A DNA stretch of 51,802 nt from a bacterium (GCA_021845685.1 JAJZVN010000013.1:1-51802), one strand, 5' to 3'. Shown: positions 1 through 8,180, numbered from the stretch's first letter. Translations and numbers: made by a program. Notes: generated by a model from the letters alone, not told the origin.

Positions 1-120
1 TTTTATTTTTTTTATTTATTTTATTTATTTTATTTATTTATTTTATTTTATTTATTTTATTTATTTTATTTATTTTATTTGTTTTATTTATTTTATTTAT
101 TTTATTTTTTTAAAAAAAAG
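1..120. repeat. Low-complexity T/A repeat at window edge
   Basis: Almost pure TTTTATTTA / TTTATTTA units run from the first base to about 115, with small unit-length variations. No reading frame or RNA motif is visible. Tracts like this are replication-slippage products and often coincide with contig ends, so both length and sequence may be unreliable. Confidence 0.8.
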
Positions 121-235
121 CCTGGATCGAGTTTATTTGGATTAGCTTTTTCTAATCCCGTTGATTCTCAAAGGTTTTTTCTTTTTAATAAATTTTTTAT
201 TTCATTTAAAAAAAATTAATCCGGTTCGCTTTTCT

Positions 236-252
236 CCCCCCCCCCCCCCCCC
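236..252. repeat. C17 homopolymer followed by A9
   Basis: Seventeen consecutive C are followed at once by nine A (253-261). In such an AT-rich genome a 17-base C run is striking. It is either a hypermutable homopolymer of the kind used in phase variation or a sequencing/assembly artefact. No gene crosses it, so any regulatory role would have to be on a promoter, and none is evident. Confidence 0.75.
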
Positions 253-390
253 AAAAAAAAACCTAAAATATAGTCGCTTATTGTCAATCTATACTGCACC
301 CATAGTCAAGACATTTTTTTAAGTTTTCTTACTCTAAATTTTAACAAATTTTCGGGTTCAAGTAATAAGAAACTTAAAAGTACTGTTCAG

Positions 391-408
391 ATTTATGGGT
401 TCATTATA
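391..408 (+). repeat. 18-bp inverted-repeat partner of 51657-51674
   Basis: ATTTATGGGTTCATTATA here is exactly the reverse complement of 51657-51674 near the other end of the window. It is preceded by TGTTCAG, and the distal copy is followed after a few bases by TGTTCA. Possibly ends of a shared insertion sequence family; no transposase is present at either place. Confidence 0.45.
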
Positions 409-520
409 CAACCAGTAAAGTGGAACTGTTAAAATTTTTTTGACATATTTTTATGATTTTATATTTTTATGATTTTTATGTAAATTATGACAATTTAGGA
501 TTGAATTTAGGAATGAATGT

Positions 521-567
521 TATAGCCTAAAAGGCTTATTTGCTACGGTTTTATAATGGCTGGGGGG
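521..567 (-). other. Decayed att-like copy of tRNA-Gln 3' end plus downstream flank
   Basis: Read on the minus strand, this stretch keeps the tRNA acceptor end CCCCCAGCCATT followed by AAAACCG, AGCAAATAAGCC and a short hairpin (AGCCT/AGGCT). The same order occurs after the tRNA fragment at 2204-2252 and after the intact tRNA-Gln at 15633-15706. Only about 11 bp of tRNA remain. It may be the original downstream flank of tRNA-Gln or the scar of an older integration; both readings make 570-2196 inserted DNA. Confidence 0.5.
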
Positions 568-595
568 CGGTTTATATTTAAATTGATTTTGTTGT

Positions 596-874
596 TTAAT
601 TATCCGCAAAAGTATAGGTTATAAAATGTTTGTCTATAAACACTTTTGTTATATTGTCAAAATCATTGTTAAATATTTCGGCTGAAACATCAAACAAATT
701 AAGAATTATATCTTTTATATCTTTATCGGTTTTATTACCATCGCATAGTGATAAAATTTTAAAAGATACCTCGTTTAGCTTGTATATATTACCGTCTACG
801 GTATTAAAAAGCATATAGCCGTTTTCATCGTTATGCAGGCTAAAGTTTTCAGAAAGTTTATATATTTTCATCAT
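596..874 (-). CDS. PqqD-like peptide-modification chaperone (RRE protein)
   Basis: 92 aa, the usual size of stand-alone PqqD/RRE proteins, which bind the leader of a ribosomally made peptide and present it to a radical SAM enzyme. The characteristic middle section is visible: GYMLFNTVDGNIYKLNEVS (beta strands, then a helix), followed by a D..I helical half (NKTDKDIKDII). It lies 54 bases downstream of the radical SAM/SPASM gene on the same strand, so the two are probably co-transcribed. The start may be either of two adjacent Met codons; no strong ribosome-binding site decides. Family assignment rests on fold pattern and neighbour, not a database hit. The precursor peptide is not obvious (see 2050-2097). 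Confidence 0.7.
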   Translation of the reverse strand: MMKIYKLSENFSLHNDENGYMLFNTVDGNIYKLNEVSFKILSLCDGNKTDKDIKDIILNLFDVSAEIFNNDFDNITKVFIDKHFITYTFADN

Positions 875-928
875 TGTGAATTTTTAGTTAATGTTTTTAT
901 TAAAAAAATAGTTATACAGGTTTTTTAA

Positions 929-1945
929 TTAAATCCAGCACTGAGGATCTTTTGCATTAAAATCATTATGGTAATAATAGCTTATCGCTTTGCAGCCGCC
1001 GCATCTTTCAAAATGCGAACATTTTAAACATTCTTTCGATAAATTATTCTTTTTTCTCATTTCCCATAATATTTTTGAAGTGTACCATATCTTAAACAGC
1101 CCGTCGTCTATAATGTTTCCGATAGGCAGATAAAGCCGCCTGCATGGAAGAACCGTTCCGTCGTGAAGGATACAAATTGAAGACAGTCCGACGGGACAGT
1201 ATCCTCCGATATTTTCATCTATCATATTCCATAACGGTCTTGAGGCTGCAAGTTTTGTTTTTTTATCCGAAAAAATTTTTTTTGATTTAACATAAACATC
1301 GTTGTAAGCTTTTTTTAAATCCTGAGGCTGTATAAAAAATTCATTCTTCTCCGCTTCGCTCATAGTTGTCATTCTTTCAACGGTAAGCGTATCTGCATTA
1401 AGCTCATAAGCCATATCGGGCATATTTACGGCAGACCTAATATTCTTACTGTTTAGAGTAAACATTATTGATGTTTTTATTCCTGCCTCTTTTAATTTTT
1501 TAATTGAATTTACCGTTTTTAAAAATGTCCCTTCGCCTCTGATGGCTTCATGGGTTTTGGCGTCCGCCCCGTCAAGCGATATTTGTATTTCGGTTATCTT
1601 TTTATATTTTTTAATTTCTGCTATCAGATTATCATCTATCATGGTTCCGTTAGATAAAATAGCGATATCTTTAAAATTGGGCGAATTTTCAATAAGACTT
1701 GCTAAATAAAACAGGCTTGAGGGTTTCAAAAACGGTTCGCCGCCTGTTAGAGAAATTACCCCTTTCGTGTTCCATTTAGCCATTGCCTCGTCAAGTCTTG
1801 AAAAAATTAATCTTAGCTGCTCTAAATCAGGCTCCTTAGAAACATAGCCGTCTTGATAACAGTGAATACATCTTAAATTGCAGCTTTCAATAAGGTGCCA
1901 TTGGATATAAAATTCATTTTCTTCTTTATTTGAATATTTGTCCAT
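929..1945 (-). CDS. Radical SAM/SPASM peptide maturase
   Basis: 338 aa. The N-terminal radical SAM motif is CNLRCIHC (Cys 22, 26, 29), which would bind the SAM-cleaving 4Fe-4S cluster; the SAM-contact segment SLTGGEPFL lies about 40 residues later. The C terminus is a complete SPASM domain: Cys at about 250 and 268, then CLKCSHFERCGGC (306-318) and a final Cys at 336, enough for two auxiliary 4Fe-4S clusters. Proteins of this design modify peptide side chains (PqqE, AlbA and sactipeptide/ranthipeptide maturases) or serve as anaerobic sulfatase-type maturases. The PqqD-like gene behind it favours peptide modification. The substrate is unknown. The cassette sits between two tRNA-Gln remnants, which suggests acquisition by transfer. 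Confidence 0.85.
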   Translation of the reverse strand: MDKYSNKEENEFYIQWHLIESCNLRCIHCYQDGYVSKEPDLEQLRLIFSRLDEAMAKWNTKGVISLTGGEPFLKPSSLFYLASLIENSPNFKDIAILSNGTMIDDNLIAEIKKYKKITEIQISLDGADAKTHEAIRGEGTFLKTVNSIKKLKEAGIKTSIMFTLNSKNIRSAVNMPDMAYELNADTLTVERMTTMSEAEKNEFFIQPQDLKKAYNDVYVKSKKIFSDKKTKLAASRPLWNMIDENIGGYCPVGLSSICILHDGTVLPCRRLYLPIGNIIDDGLFKIWYTSKILWEMRKKNNLSKECLKCSHFERCGGCKAISYYYHNDFNAKDPQCWI

Positions 1946-2049
1946 TTCTGCAATTGATAATAACGGGATAATATAGATAATTTTAAAATAACTCTTTAAT
2001 TTTTATTTTATCTTATTATTAATTAATTTCAAGTTTCTCTTAATTCATG

Positions 2050-2097
2050 TTAAAACAATTTAGGAATACGTACATATTTAGGTGCATCTTTTTTCAT
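2050..2097 (-). CDS. 15-codon micro-ORF upstream of the radical SAM gene
   Basis: Encodes MKKDAPKYVRIPKLF and stops. It lies directly after a good promoter and 104 bases before the radical SAM gene. The YVRIPKL segment recalls the Y..P.L leader motifs recognised by PqqD/RRE domains (lasso-peptide type), but the spacing is YxxxPxL and there is no core after it. It may be a truncated precursor, a leader peptide, or chance. There is no Shine-Dalgarno, and the predicted transcript start is almost at the ATG. Confidence 0.25.
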   Translation of the reverse strand: MKKDAPKYVRIPKLF

Positions 2098-2102
2098 AAT
2101 CA

Positions 2103-2131
2103 ATAATATAAATAAAAAAAAATAATGTCAA
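2103..2131 (-). promoter_or_regulatory. Sigma70-type promoter for the radical SAM cassette
   Basis: Minus strand: TTGACA (2131-2126), 17-base spacer, TATTAT (2108-2103). It points at the micro-ORF 2050-2097 and the radical SAM gene, and lies just outside the left boundary of the tRNA-Gln island. Confidence 0.5.
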
Positions 2132-2196
2132 TTAACTATAAGTTTTAGATACTGCCAAGAGATATGATATCGCCGGAACGGCTTATTTGCTGCGGA

Positions 2197-2252
2197 TTTT
2201 GAATGGCTGGGGGAGAAGGATTCGAACCTCCGTAATGGGAGTCAGAGTCCCA
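2197..2252 (-). other. attL: 56-bp direct repeat, tRNA-Gln 3' fragment
   Basis: Identical base for base to 15626-15681. Positions 2204-2252 are the 3' two-thirds of tRNA-Gln on the minus strand (anticodon loop, T arm, acceptor 3' strand, CCA), cut off in the anticodon 5' stem. The 25 bp further left (2172-2196) match 15601-15625 with four mismatches. This is the expected product of tyrosine-recombinase integration into a tRNA gene, where the element restores the tRNA at one end and leaves a fragment at the other. Confidence 0.93.
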
Positions 2253-2308
2253 ATAATAAGCTTGTAAGTGTTTGATGTTACTTTGTTATTTTAACGATAT
2301 AAAATTAG

Positions 2309-2330
2309 TATAGCAAATATATAGCAAATA
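2309..2330. repeat. Paired TATAGCAAATA repeats at left island end
   Basis: Two perfect back-to-back copies of TATAGCAAATA (2309-2319, 2320-2330), 57 bp inside attL. The right end holds the related pair TATAGCAATA (15521-15530) and TATAGCAAAA (15532-15541). Paired short repeats just inside both ends are what arm-type integrase/excisionase binding sites look like; that role is inferred. Confidence 0.55.
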
Positions 2331-2389
2331 TCCTCCAATAATCTTTTATTGCTTAGCCTTATAATTTTCAAACTCGTGCATAGCTAAAC

Positions 2390-3055
2390 CTATTGTAAAA
2401 ACTGAAGACCTTCGCTAAATTTTTCATGGTCTATATCCTGGTTAGTTTCCAGCAATACTTTTATAAAATCGTTTGCGGCAAAAGAAGTGAGGAATTCATT
2501 TACATAATGAACGATTTTTACCGCGTTTGAAAAATTTGCCGCAACATGGTGCTTTTCATATAATTTTCTTAAAACATCTTCTTGTTCTTCCGTCATCTTA
2601 ATTTTATTTTCCAAATCGGCATTAATTTCAACGTTATGCCTTTTTAATATTTTCCTCATTCCCGATATATCCAGCCCTGCGCCCGACTCGTCCCAATCAA
2701 GTGCGGAAATTATAGTTTTCTTGACCCCGGCGTTAAGCAGATATATTACGTCCTCCGTAAGATTAATATCCTCATGCCTAACCCTGCGATTTTCGAATAT
2801 TTTATTAGGATTTAATCCTGTGCGTTGCGCAAATTGCATCACTCTGGCAAGTCCGAAAGACTCCGAAAAATTACAGAAATATTCCATTAAATCCGGGGCA
2901 AACGGGTCATCATAAGACTCGGGTTTTTTAGGAGCTTCAACGCCTTCCAGTATCCTGTTAAGCCTTGCTTTTGATATTCCGTAATGCTCGATTATTTGGG
3001 ATTTTTTTAATCCCGCCCTGTAACAAATCCTTAAATCTTCTTCGTTAGCCAGCAT
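2390..3055 (-). CDS. Predicted HTH DNA-binding protein of the island
   Basis: 221 aa, no family recognised. The N terminus (residues about 5-36) reads as a helix-turn-helix: LRICYRAGLKKSQIIEHYG then ISKARLNRILEG, the pattern of a resolvase/Hin-like or Cro-like recognition unit. The remainder is mostly charged helices. It is transcribed leftward, divergent from the AlpA-like gene at 3175, with 119 bp between the two starts. That arrangement suggests the element's regulator controlling a divergent promoter, as repressor/AlpA pairs do in satellites. The start is supported by GAGG seven bases upstream of the ATG. Confidence 0.5.
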   Translation of the reverse strand: MLANEEDLRICYRAGLKKSQIIEHYGISKARLNRILEGVEAPKKPESYDDPFAPDLMEYFCNFSESFGLARVMQFAQRTGLNPNKIFENRRVRHEDINLTEDVIYLLNAGVKKTIISALDWDESGAGLDISGMRKILKRHNVEINADLENKIKMTEEQEDVLRKLYEKHHVAANFSNAVKIVHYVNEFLTSFAANDFIKVLLETNQDIDHEKFSEGLQFLQ

Positions 3056-3174
3056 ATATATGCCTCATTAAAATTATATAAACATAAATAATATTATATC
3101 AAAAATTTTAAAAAAAATTAAAAAGGTATCGAATGTCCTCTTTTTTCTACAGGGGGATATCGTAAAATATTTTT

Positions 3175-3384
3175 ATGATGAAAGAAAAAGGAGCCGAAAA
3201 ACAAATTGCCGGATTATTAACAATGCGGGAAGCCGCAAGGTATCTCGGCATATGTTACAGGACAATGCAACGTCTTATATATGAGAGAAAAATTGGATTT
3301 GTAAAGATGTATTCGGAATATAGGTTCAGAACAGAAGATTTAGATAAATTTATCGAAAAAAATTACATCAAACCGGTGAAATGA
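3175..3384 (+). CDS. AlpA/excisionase-like HTH protein
   Basis: 69 aa, a winged-helix excisionase-type (MerR-like HTH_17) protein. The core LTMREAARYLGICYRTMQRL followed by the wing YSEYRFRTEDLDKFIEKNY matches proteins that bind operators or att DNA and direct excision or early transcription of integrated elements. It opens the rightward replication operon and overlaps the next gene by ATGA. The start could be Met1 or Met2. No good ribosome-binding site is seen; GGGGG at 3152-3156 is too far upstream. Confidence 0.75.
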   Translation: MMKEKGAEKQIAGLLTMREAARYLGICYRTMQRLIYERKIGFVKMYSEYRFRTEDLDKFIEKNYIKPVK

Positions 3385-4292
3385 CCATGAGTAATATAGA
3401 AATAAAAACATTAAGAGAATTAGACCTTAAAGCCGTTATGGATATCTTAGGATATGAACCGGATAGGAAATCATCCGATACCCGAAGAACTGTTTATGAA
3501 ACGCCGTTAGGGAAAATTTCAATAATGGGCCTAAAATTCTTTAATTTTTCTAATAATTTCGGCAACGGCGGAGCAATCGACTTGGTAATGCATTTAAAAG
3601 GATTGTCCTTTTCGGAGGCAATAAATTTCTTAAAAAATATCTACTATTCGGAACCAGCCTACTCGGAAAAGAATAATATACCCTTATCCCTTGAGCATAA
3701 AGATAATCTTGAATTACCTGCCCCTGACTACGCAAAAAAAGACATATTAATAGAATACCTGCACGGAAAAAGAAAAATACCGTTAAAGCTAATTGATTTA
3801 ATGATTCACAAGAAAGCCGTTTATCCGAATAAATACGGCTCGGTGGTATTTCTTCATTGTTCTTTTCTGCCGCCCTACAAAATTACCGGCGCCACGATTA
3901 GAGGAACCCATAATAACTTTAAACAAACCATCGGTAATAAAAATAAAGGCTTATTCTGGTTCGGAAAAAACATTAAAGAGGCGGCACAGATTATTTTGGC
4001 AGAATCGCCTATCGACCTTATTTCTTATTACTGCTTAAAAAGTGCTTCCCCTGAGATTTGTTATATAAGCCTCTCAGGGATTTCTTTTCCGAGCAGCCTA
4101 TCTGATTTTTTGAAGAATAAAAATATCATATTGGCCACGGATAATATAGCCTATGAAAAAAGCGAAGCCGCAAGAGAAGCAAATCTTAACATAGAAAAGG
4201 AACTTAAAAGAACCGGCGGGATTGTTATAAGAGAAATTCCGCAATATAAGGACTGGAACGAAGACTTAATCCATAAAGGGACGAATAAATAA
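3381..4292 (+). CDS. Primase-like protein (degenerate CHC2 + TOPRIM)
   Basis: 303 aa. The first 90 residues resemble the DnaG zinc-finger domain without its cysteines: FNFSNNFGNGGAIDLVMHLK then LSFSEAINFLKNI is the hallmark helix that follows the CHC2 core. The second half contains a TOPRIM-like fold with IILAESPIDLISYYCLK (acidic Glu), a glycine turn around SLSGISF, and the Asp motif IILATDN. TOPRIM primases of satellites and plasmids start replication of the element. It is translationally coupled to both neighbours: ATGA overlap upstream, TAATG overlap downstream. Missing zinc ligands are common in mobile-element versions. The start may instead be the Met at 3387. Confidence 0.65.
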   Translation: MTMSNIEIKTLRELDLKAVMDILGYEPDRKSSDTRRTVYETPLGKISIMGLKFFNFSNNFGNGGAIDLVMHLKGLSFSEAINFLKNIYYSEPAYSEKNNIPLSLEHKDNLELPAPDYAKKDILIEYLHGKRKIPLKLIDLMIHKKAVYPNKYGSVVFLHCSFLPPYKITGATIRGTHNNFKQTIGNKNKGLFWFGKNIKEAAQIILAESPIDLISYYCLKSASPEICYISLSGISFPSSLSDFLKNKNIILATDNIAYEKSEAAREANLNIEKELKRTGGIVIREIPQYKDWNEDLIHKGTNK

Positions 4293-5684
4293 TGGAAAAA
4301 CATACAGAAGTGGGGATTGAAGACGATTTTAAGATAAAAAGTGCTGACCATTTGCTGACCGATTTGTCAGTGCCTAAAACCCAAACTGCGCTGAGGATTA
4401 ATGGTAATTCTGTTGACGCTGACAGGGGGCTTGCAACGGCGAAAAAAAAAGGGCAGAAAAGGCGGCAACCGCAGGAATTTACTTGATTTAATTCTTGACG
4501 GAACTATGTCAAAAACCGCAAAAAACGACATAAAAGGACTAATTTTTTTAAAAAATGACGTGAATTTTCGTCTCTTTTATGTAATTCCCGTAGCTTCTTT
4601 TTTCATTGAAGATTCGGTCAACGCATTTAAAAAATATACTGATATCCCGCTTGAAATACCGTTTAGCATTGGAATGCACTTCTTGGCGGCATATTTGCTT
4701 GACATGAATGTAAAAGTAAATTTTGAAGGACAAACCGTTAGGCCAGACATATGGTCTATCGTTTTAGCCGATAGCGGCGGCGGCAAGTCCTATGCTGAAA
4801 GCCGCTACGCTTCCGTCATAGAGATAAAAAATAAATTGTCCGCCGGAATACAATTGTCGGCAAAATTCATCGAAGAACTTGCGAAGACACCGCATACGTC
4901 ATGGACAAGGGACGAAGTAGCTCAGTTTATAAAAGCGATAAAGACACAAACATACCTTTTTGAACTCAAAGACTATTTATTAATCGTGGCGACAAACGGA
5001 ACTATCAGTCGGACTACCAAAAAGGATGGCGATATTGTAGTAGAAGACCCCGCCATAGCTTTCTTGGGGCTTAACGTTTTCGAAACATTCGTAAAGACTA
5101 TCGATGCGGAAGATTTAACGGACGGCTTCGCCCAGCGGTTTAATTATATTATCGTAAAACCTGACTCCGCCAGGCCGCCTTTATCTGTCCCTCGGTATAA
5201 AACGTCAGAAATTGAGAAGACGATAAAATCCGCATGGAAAAAAATGCCGAAACCAAGAAAAGACAAAACCTATAAACTATCTCCGGAAGCCATTAAAGAA
5301 TTTGATAAGTCTTTTTCTCTTTTTGCCGCAAACGAAGAAATAAAAAACAACATACCTGCAAGTTTCTCGCGTAGGACACTATTTAAGGCGGTAAAATATG
5401 CAATGATTTATCACTGCATATTGGGCAAGGCGGCAAAGACGTATCTTGACGCAGAGGACATTTCCTATGCGATGCGGTTTATATCGGTAAATTTTTCGGA
5501 TATTAAGGCATTACTGGAACATTACGGGCTTTCAGATTTGGAAAAAACAGTCCGGGATGTGGAAAGATTAAAAAACGAATACAAAGCGGCAGGAAAAATT
5601 TTGAAAACTCGTGATGTTATTTCAAATATTCGGGCGATTAGAAATGTTGCTGAGGCAAAAGCGATTCTTGAAATATCAAATTAA
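4292..5684 (+). pseudogene. DUF3987-like replicative ATPase, frameshifted at A9
   Basis: Two overlapping frames make one protein of about 463 aa if joined at the nine-A run 4442-4450: 4292-4486 supplies the start (TAATG-coupled to the primase gene), and the +1 frame continues to 5684. The downstream part has a P-loop-like segment VLADSGGGKSYAES, an acidic segment SWTRDEVAQFI and the long C-terminal helical region of DUF3987/YfjI-type ATPases found beside primases in integrative elements. Read alone, the downstream frame lacks a credible start with a ribosome-binding site. The cause may be mutation (loss of helicase function), a homopolymer error in the read, or slippage on A9 yielding some full-length product; the sequence alone cannot decide. 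Confidence 0.6.
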
Positions 5685-5726
5685 ACCTATTCAACATAAT
5701 TTGTTATTAAAAACGGAGGAATTATC

Positions 5727-6146
5727 ATGGAAATTAAACCGAAAAGCAATATTATGTTATATCTTACAAGCGAAACCGATAATTTTTTTCATTTATCGCC
5801 ATGGGATGTATTCGATCCGGAATTCGGAAGCGATGGCTATCATTACCTTTTACCGAAAAGCAAAGCCCATTTTAAATTTATATCCCAAGACCAAGAACTA
5901 ATCGTTTTTGTCGAAAAGATTGATGAAACCAAAAAGGAAGTCTATCTCTCGCAAACTCATTGGCTCTATATGAAAAACCTGATTAAATCCGAATTAGAGT
6001 TGGATGTAAAAATAATAAAAAGGTATCCGGGGAAACTAACCGTTGCGGAACTCGTTAACCCGAACCAGAGAGTTAATAAGACATTATTAAAGCTGTTGGC
6101 ATTAGCGGTTGGAGAGAAAATATATATAAGATTGTTGAAGAATTAA
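5727..6146 (+). CDS. Small island protein of unknown function
   Basis: 139 aa, not recognised. A strong ribosome-binding site (GGAGG, eight bases before the ATG) sets the start. The N-terminal half is beta-rich with aromatic residues (FHLSPWDVF, GYHYLLPKS); the C-terminal half is charged, with KLTVAELVNPNQRVNKTLLK. No membrane segment or signal peptide. It follows the ATPase by 42 bp on the same strand and ends the rightward replication operon. It could be an accessory replication or regulatory factor, but nothing in the sequence proves this. Confidence 0.55.
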   Translation: MEIKPKSNIMLYLTSETDNFFHLSPWDVFDPEFGSDGYHYLLPKSKAHFKFISQDQELIVFVEKIDETKKEVYLSQTHWLYMKNLIKSELELDVKIIKRYPGKLTVAELVNPNQRVNKTLLKLLALAVGEKIYIRLLKN

Positions 6147-6246
6147 TTGCCCATGTAAACAATCTAAAATTACTTTTTCATACAATGCTGATGAATTTAT
6201 AATACTGCAATATTATGAAACTATCTAATTCCATGTTTATTAATAG

Positions 6247-7776
6247 CTAACTAAATTGGGGAAATGGATTTATTTCTTTCATAGAAACAATTGGGTCAAT
6301 TTCTTCCATAATTTTTTTACAGAAAATTTTATTAGCGTCCATGGCATTAATTACAGGATGCGTAGACCTAATAAAATTATTACTCCATATCTGAACATCT
6401 TTACTACTTGAGGATATACTATTTCCTATAATTTGACAGAGGGGTTCTTCAAACATTATATTTTGTAAGATGGGATATTTTATAATTATTCTTTGAAGCC
6501 AAATATCCATATATCCGGTATTAGGTATTTGAGAAAATTTTTTTTTGATTCTATTAATAATACTTTTCTTTTTTGGACTTGGAATAAAATAAATAAGTTT
6601 GCTTAAGATTGCCGATACAACAGGGTATGTTCTGGGATTTCTATATGCTATTTCAACAACAATACTTATCATTGGTTCAATATCGGCAATATTTTTCTTA
6701 TCTTTTATTCTTATGTAAAAGTCTATTAAAGAGCGGAACAAACTTCCTGAGTTTGAAAACTTCATAGCATGCGAATAAATAATAAGTAAATGTTTTTGTA
6801 AATTTTTTTCACTATTTTTTTTATTAATCCATGCTAATTTATCCGGTTTTAACGAATCCTCTATAATAGAATCACTTATTTTCGTTTTATTACCATTAAG
6901 TTTAAGCCCAAGATCAATTAGAACTTCTGTTAAACATTTTAGAATTTTATCGGCATCAACTGCGCTATTTACAAATATGCGATAATCATCGCGATATCGT
7001 AATATATAATATTTGCTAATTTTAATGGTTTTAATTTTTTTAGTTAATTCTGAATCTGCATAACCTAAAACCATCTCGGCTATAAAATCCATTAAAACTG
7101 ACCCTTGTGGAATGCCATTAGTTTGCCCATGTTTCATTTCTTGTATGCTTTTATCAATAATATTCCCGATAAGTTTATTATTGTGCCGCTCACCTTTAGC
7201 CTTATCTTTTCCATGTATTGCCCATGCAATTGAATGCGTATAAATAGACCCATAACAATCGGTAATATCTGAATGAATAATATATTTATAATCAAGTGAA
7301 AGCTTTAATGACTCTTGTTCGATTTCATCCCGCCATATGCCTATTTGAACTGCTTTATCCTTTTTATGTGTCAATGAAGCAACTGGATAGCTTATGCATT
7401 TAATCTTACGATTGTTCTGAAATTCTTTAAATCTATCGCAGATTAATTTCCAATGTTTATCTTGTGTCAATTTAATAATCATGTCAACATAAAGGACAGG
7501 ATGGATAAGCTCAAATGGCCTCCATGAATATTTTCCGTCTTTATTGTTAAATATTATATGATTAACATTATTATAGTACTTATATTTATCTTTACCTTTA
7601 GCATGACTATCAACATAATCCGAATTTTTTTCTAAAATATTATAAATATCGTTTAACATATTCTTAAAATTAATATAAGGTGGTAAATCCATATTGCAAT
7701 AACCCTCGTTTTTAAGAAAGAATTCTTTTGCTTCTATAGAGGATAATTCACAAATTGTTTTATATCGCTTTTGCAT
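6247..7776 (-). CDS. Reverse transcriptase of defence (UG/DRT-like) type
   Basis: 509 aa. RT core motifs appear in order: SDITDCYGSIY (about residue 169, first catalytic Asp), NGIPQGSVLMDFIAEMVL (about 220), and the active site RYRDDYRIF (about 260-268, YxDD form). An N-terminal region of about 130 residues and a helical C-terminal extension of about 200 residues flank the core. There is no maturase, endonuclease, integrase or nitrilase motif, which argues against a group II intron or retrotransposon. YRDD with 'YRIF' and this architecture resemble the unknown-group/DRT anti-phage RTs. The exact class cannot be assigned by eye. It is the only long gene reading leftward inside the island, and its 5' side faces a 1.2-kb hairpin-rich region, where DRT and retron systems keep their non-coding RNA. 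Confidence 0.8.
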   Translation of the reverse strand: MQKRYKTICELSSIEAKEFFLKNEGYCNMDLPPYINFKNMLNDIYNILEKNSDYVDSHAKGKDKYKYYNNVNHIIFNNKDGKYSWRPFELIHPVLYVDMIIKLTQDKHWKLICDRFKEFQNNRKIKCISYPVASLTHKKDKAVQIGIWRDEIEQESLKLSLDYKYIIHSDITDCYGSIYTHSIAWAIHGKDKAKGERHNNKLIGNIIDKSIQEMKHGQTNGIPQGSVLMDFIAEMVLGYADSELTKKIKTIKISKYYILRYRDDYRIFVNSAVDADKILKCLTEVLIDLGLKLNGNKTKISDSIIEDSLKPDKLAWINKKNSEKNLQKHLLIIYSHAMKFSNSGSLFRSLIDFYIRIKDKKNIADIEPMISIVVEIAYRNPRTYPVVSAILSKLIYFIPSPKKKSIINRIKKKFSQIPNTGYMDIWLQRIIIKYPILQNIMFEEPLCQIIGNSISSSSKDVQIWSNNFIRSTHPVINAMDANKIFCKKIMEEIDPIVSMKEINPFPQFS

Positions 7777-7928
7777 AAAAGTAAATATATTAAAAGATTA
7801 ATATTTATGGTTTTTTACTTAATTTATTTTAACATCTAACTTTGTCAATTAAAAGACTGAATAGGCAAAATATTTTTTATGCTATTTTGCATATAAAACT
7901 TTTTCGCCGCCGCAAAAAAGTTTCCCAA

Positions 7929-8036
7929 GGGAATTTGATAAAGCCGCCTGATTATACCAAAAAGACTTAACCATTATACTTTCATTCTGATATTACTATC
8001 CCTTTATCTAAATTAATCCGGCTTTGTCAAATTCCC
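7929..8036. repeat. 18-bp inverted repeat enclosing ~70 nt
   Basis: GGGAATTTGATAAAGCCG (7929-7946) pairs with CGGCTTTGTCAAATTCCC (8019-8036), with a single T/G mismatch that remains a G-U pair in one RNA strand. The enclosed 72 nt are AT-rich. A long closing stem around an open loop about 150 nt before the RT start codon is the shape expected for an RNA template or msr/msd-like element. Confidence 0.7.
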
Positions 8037-8040
8037 GGTC

Positions 8041-8122
8041 AGGCGTTTTAGCAGAATTAACCCGCAAGGGCTTGACACTCGGAGTTTACAATGGGTGTTT
8101 AATTCTGCGTTAAAAAACGCCT
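8041..8122. repeat. Two-part 19-bp inverted repeat
   Basis: AGGCGTTTT (8041-8049) pairs with AAAACGCCT (8114-8122), and GCAGAATTAA (8051-8060) with TTAATTCTGC (8099-8108), separated by small bulges. The apical 38 nt can form a further CCC/GGG mini-stem. It directly abuts the preceding inverted repeat, giving two large consecutive stem-loops. Confidence 0.7.
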
Positions 8123-8180
8123 GTGGAAAACTTTAATAACAAAAAACCGTTTCCTGCCGTAGTGAGCGCCGGAGCAGGCG

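Larger units (their letters stand above)
121..520. other. Non-coding AT-rich stretch with one short hairpin
   Basis: No convincing gene is seen. A 7-bp hairpin (GGATTAG 139-145 with CTAATCC 152-158) near T-runs could be a weak terminator. The rest is featureless apart from the C tract and the 18-bp sequence at 391-408 listed separately. Confidence 0.4.

Noticed and set aside
2204-2252. Second tRNA-Gln gene
   Set aside because: It lacks the 5' acceptor strand, D arm and half of the anticodon stem; it is the att fragment left by integration.
4401-5684. Independent gene starting at 4401
   Set aside because: Its first residues derive from the overlapping frame of the upstream start and no ribosome-binding site precedes it; a frameshifted single gene is simpler.
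6247-7776. RT as part of a group II intron or a diversity-generating retroelement
   Set aside because: No maturase/HNH domain or intron domain V/VI beside it, and no template/variable repeat pair with A-specific changes was seen.
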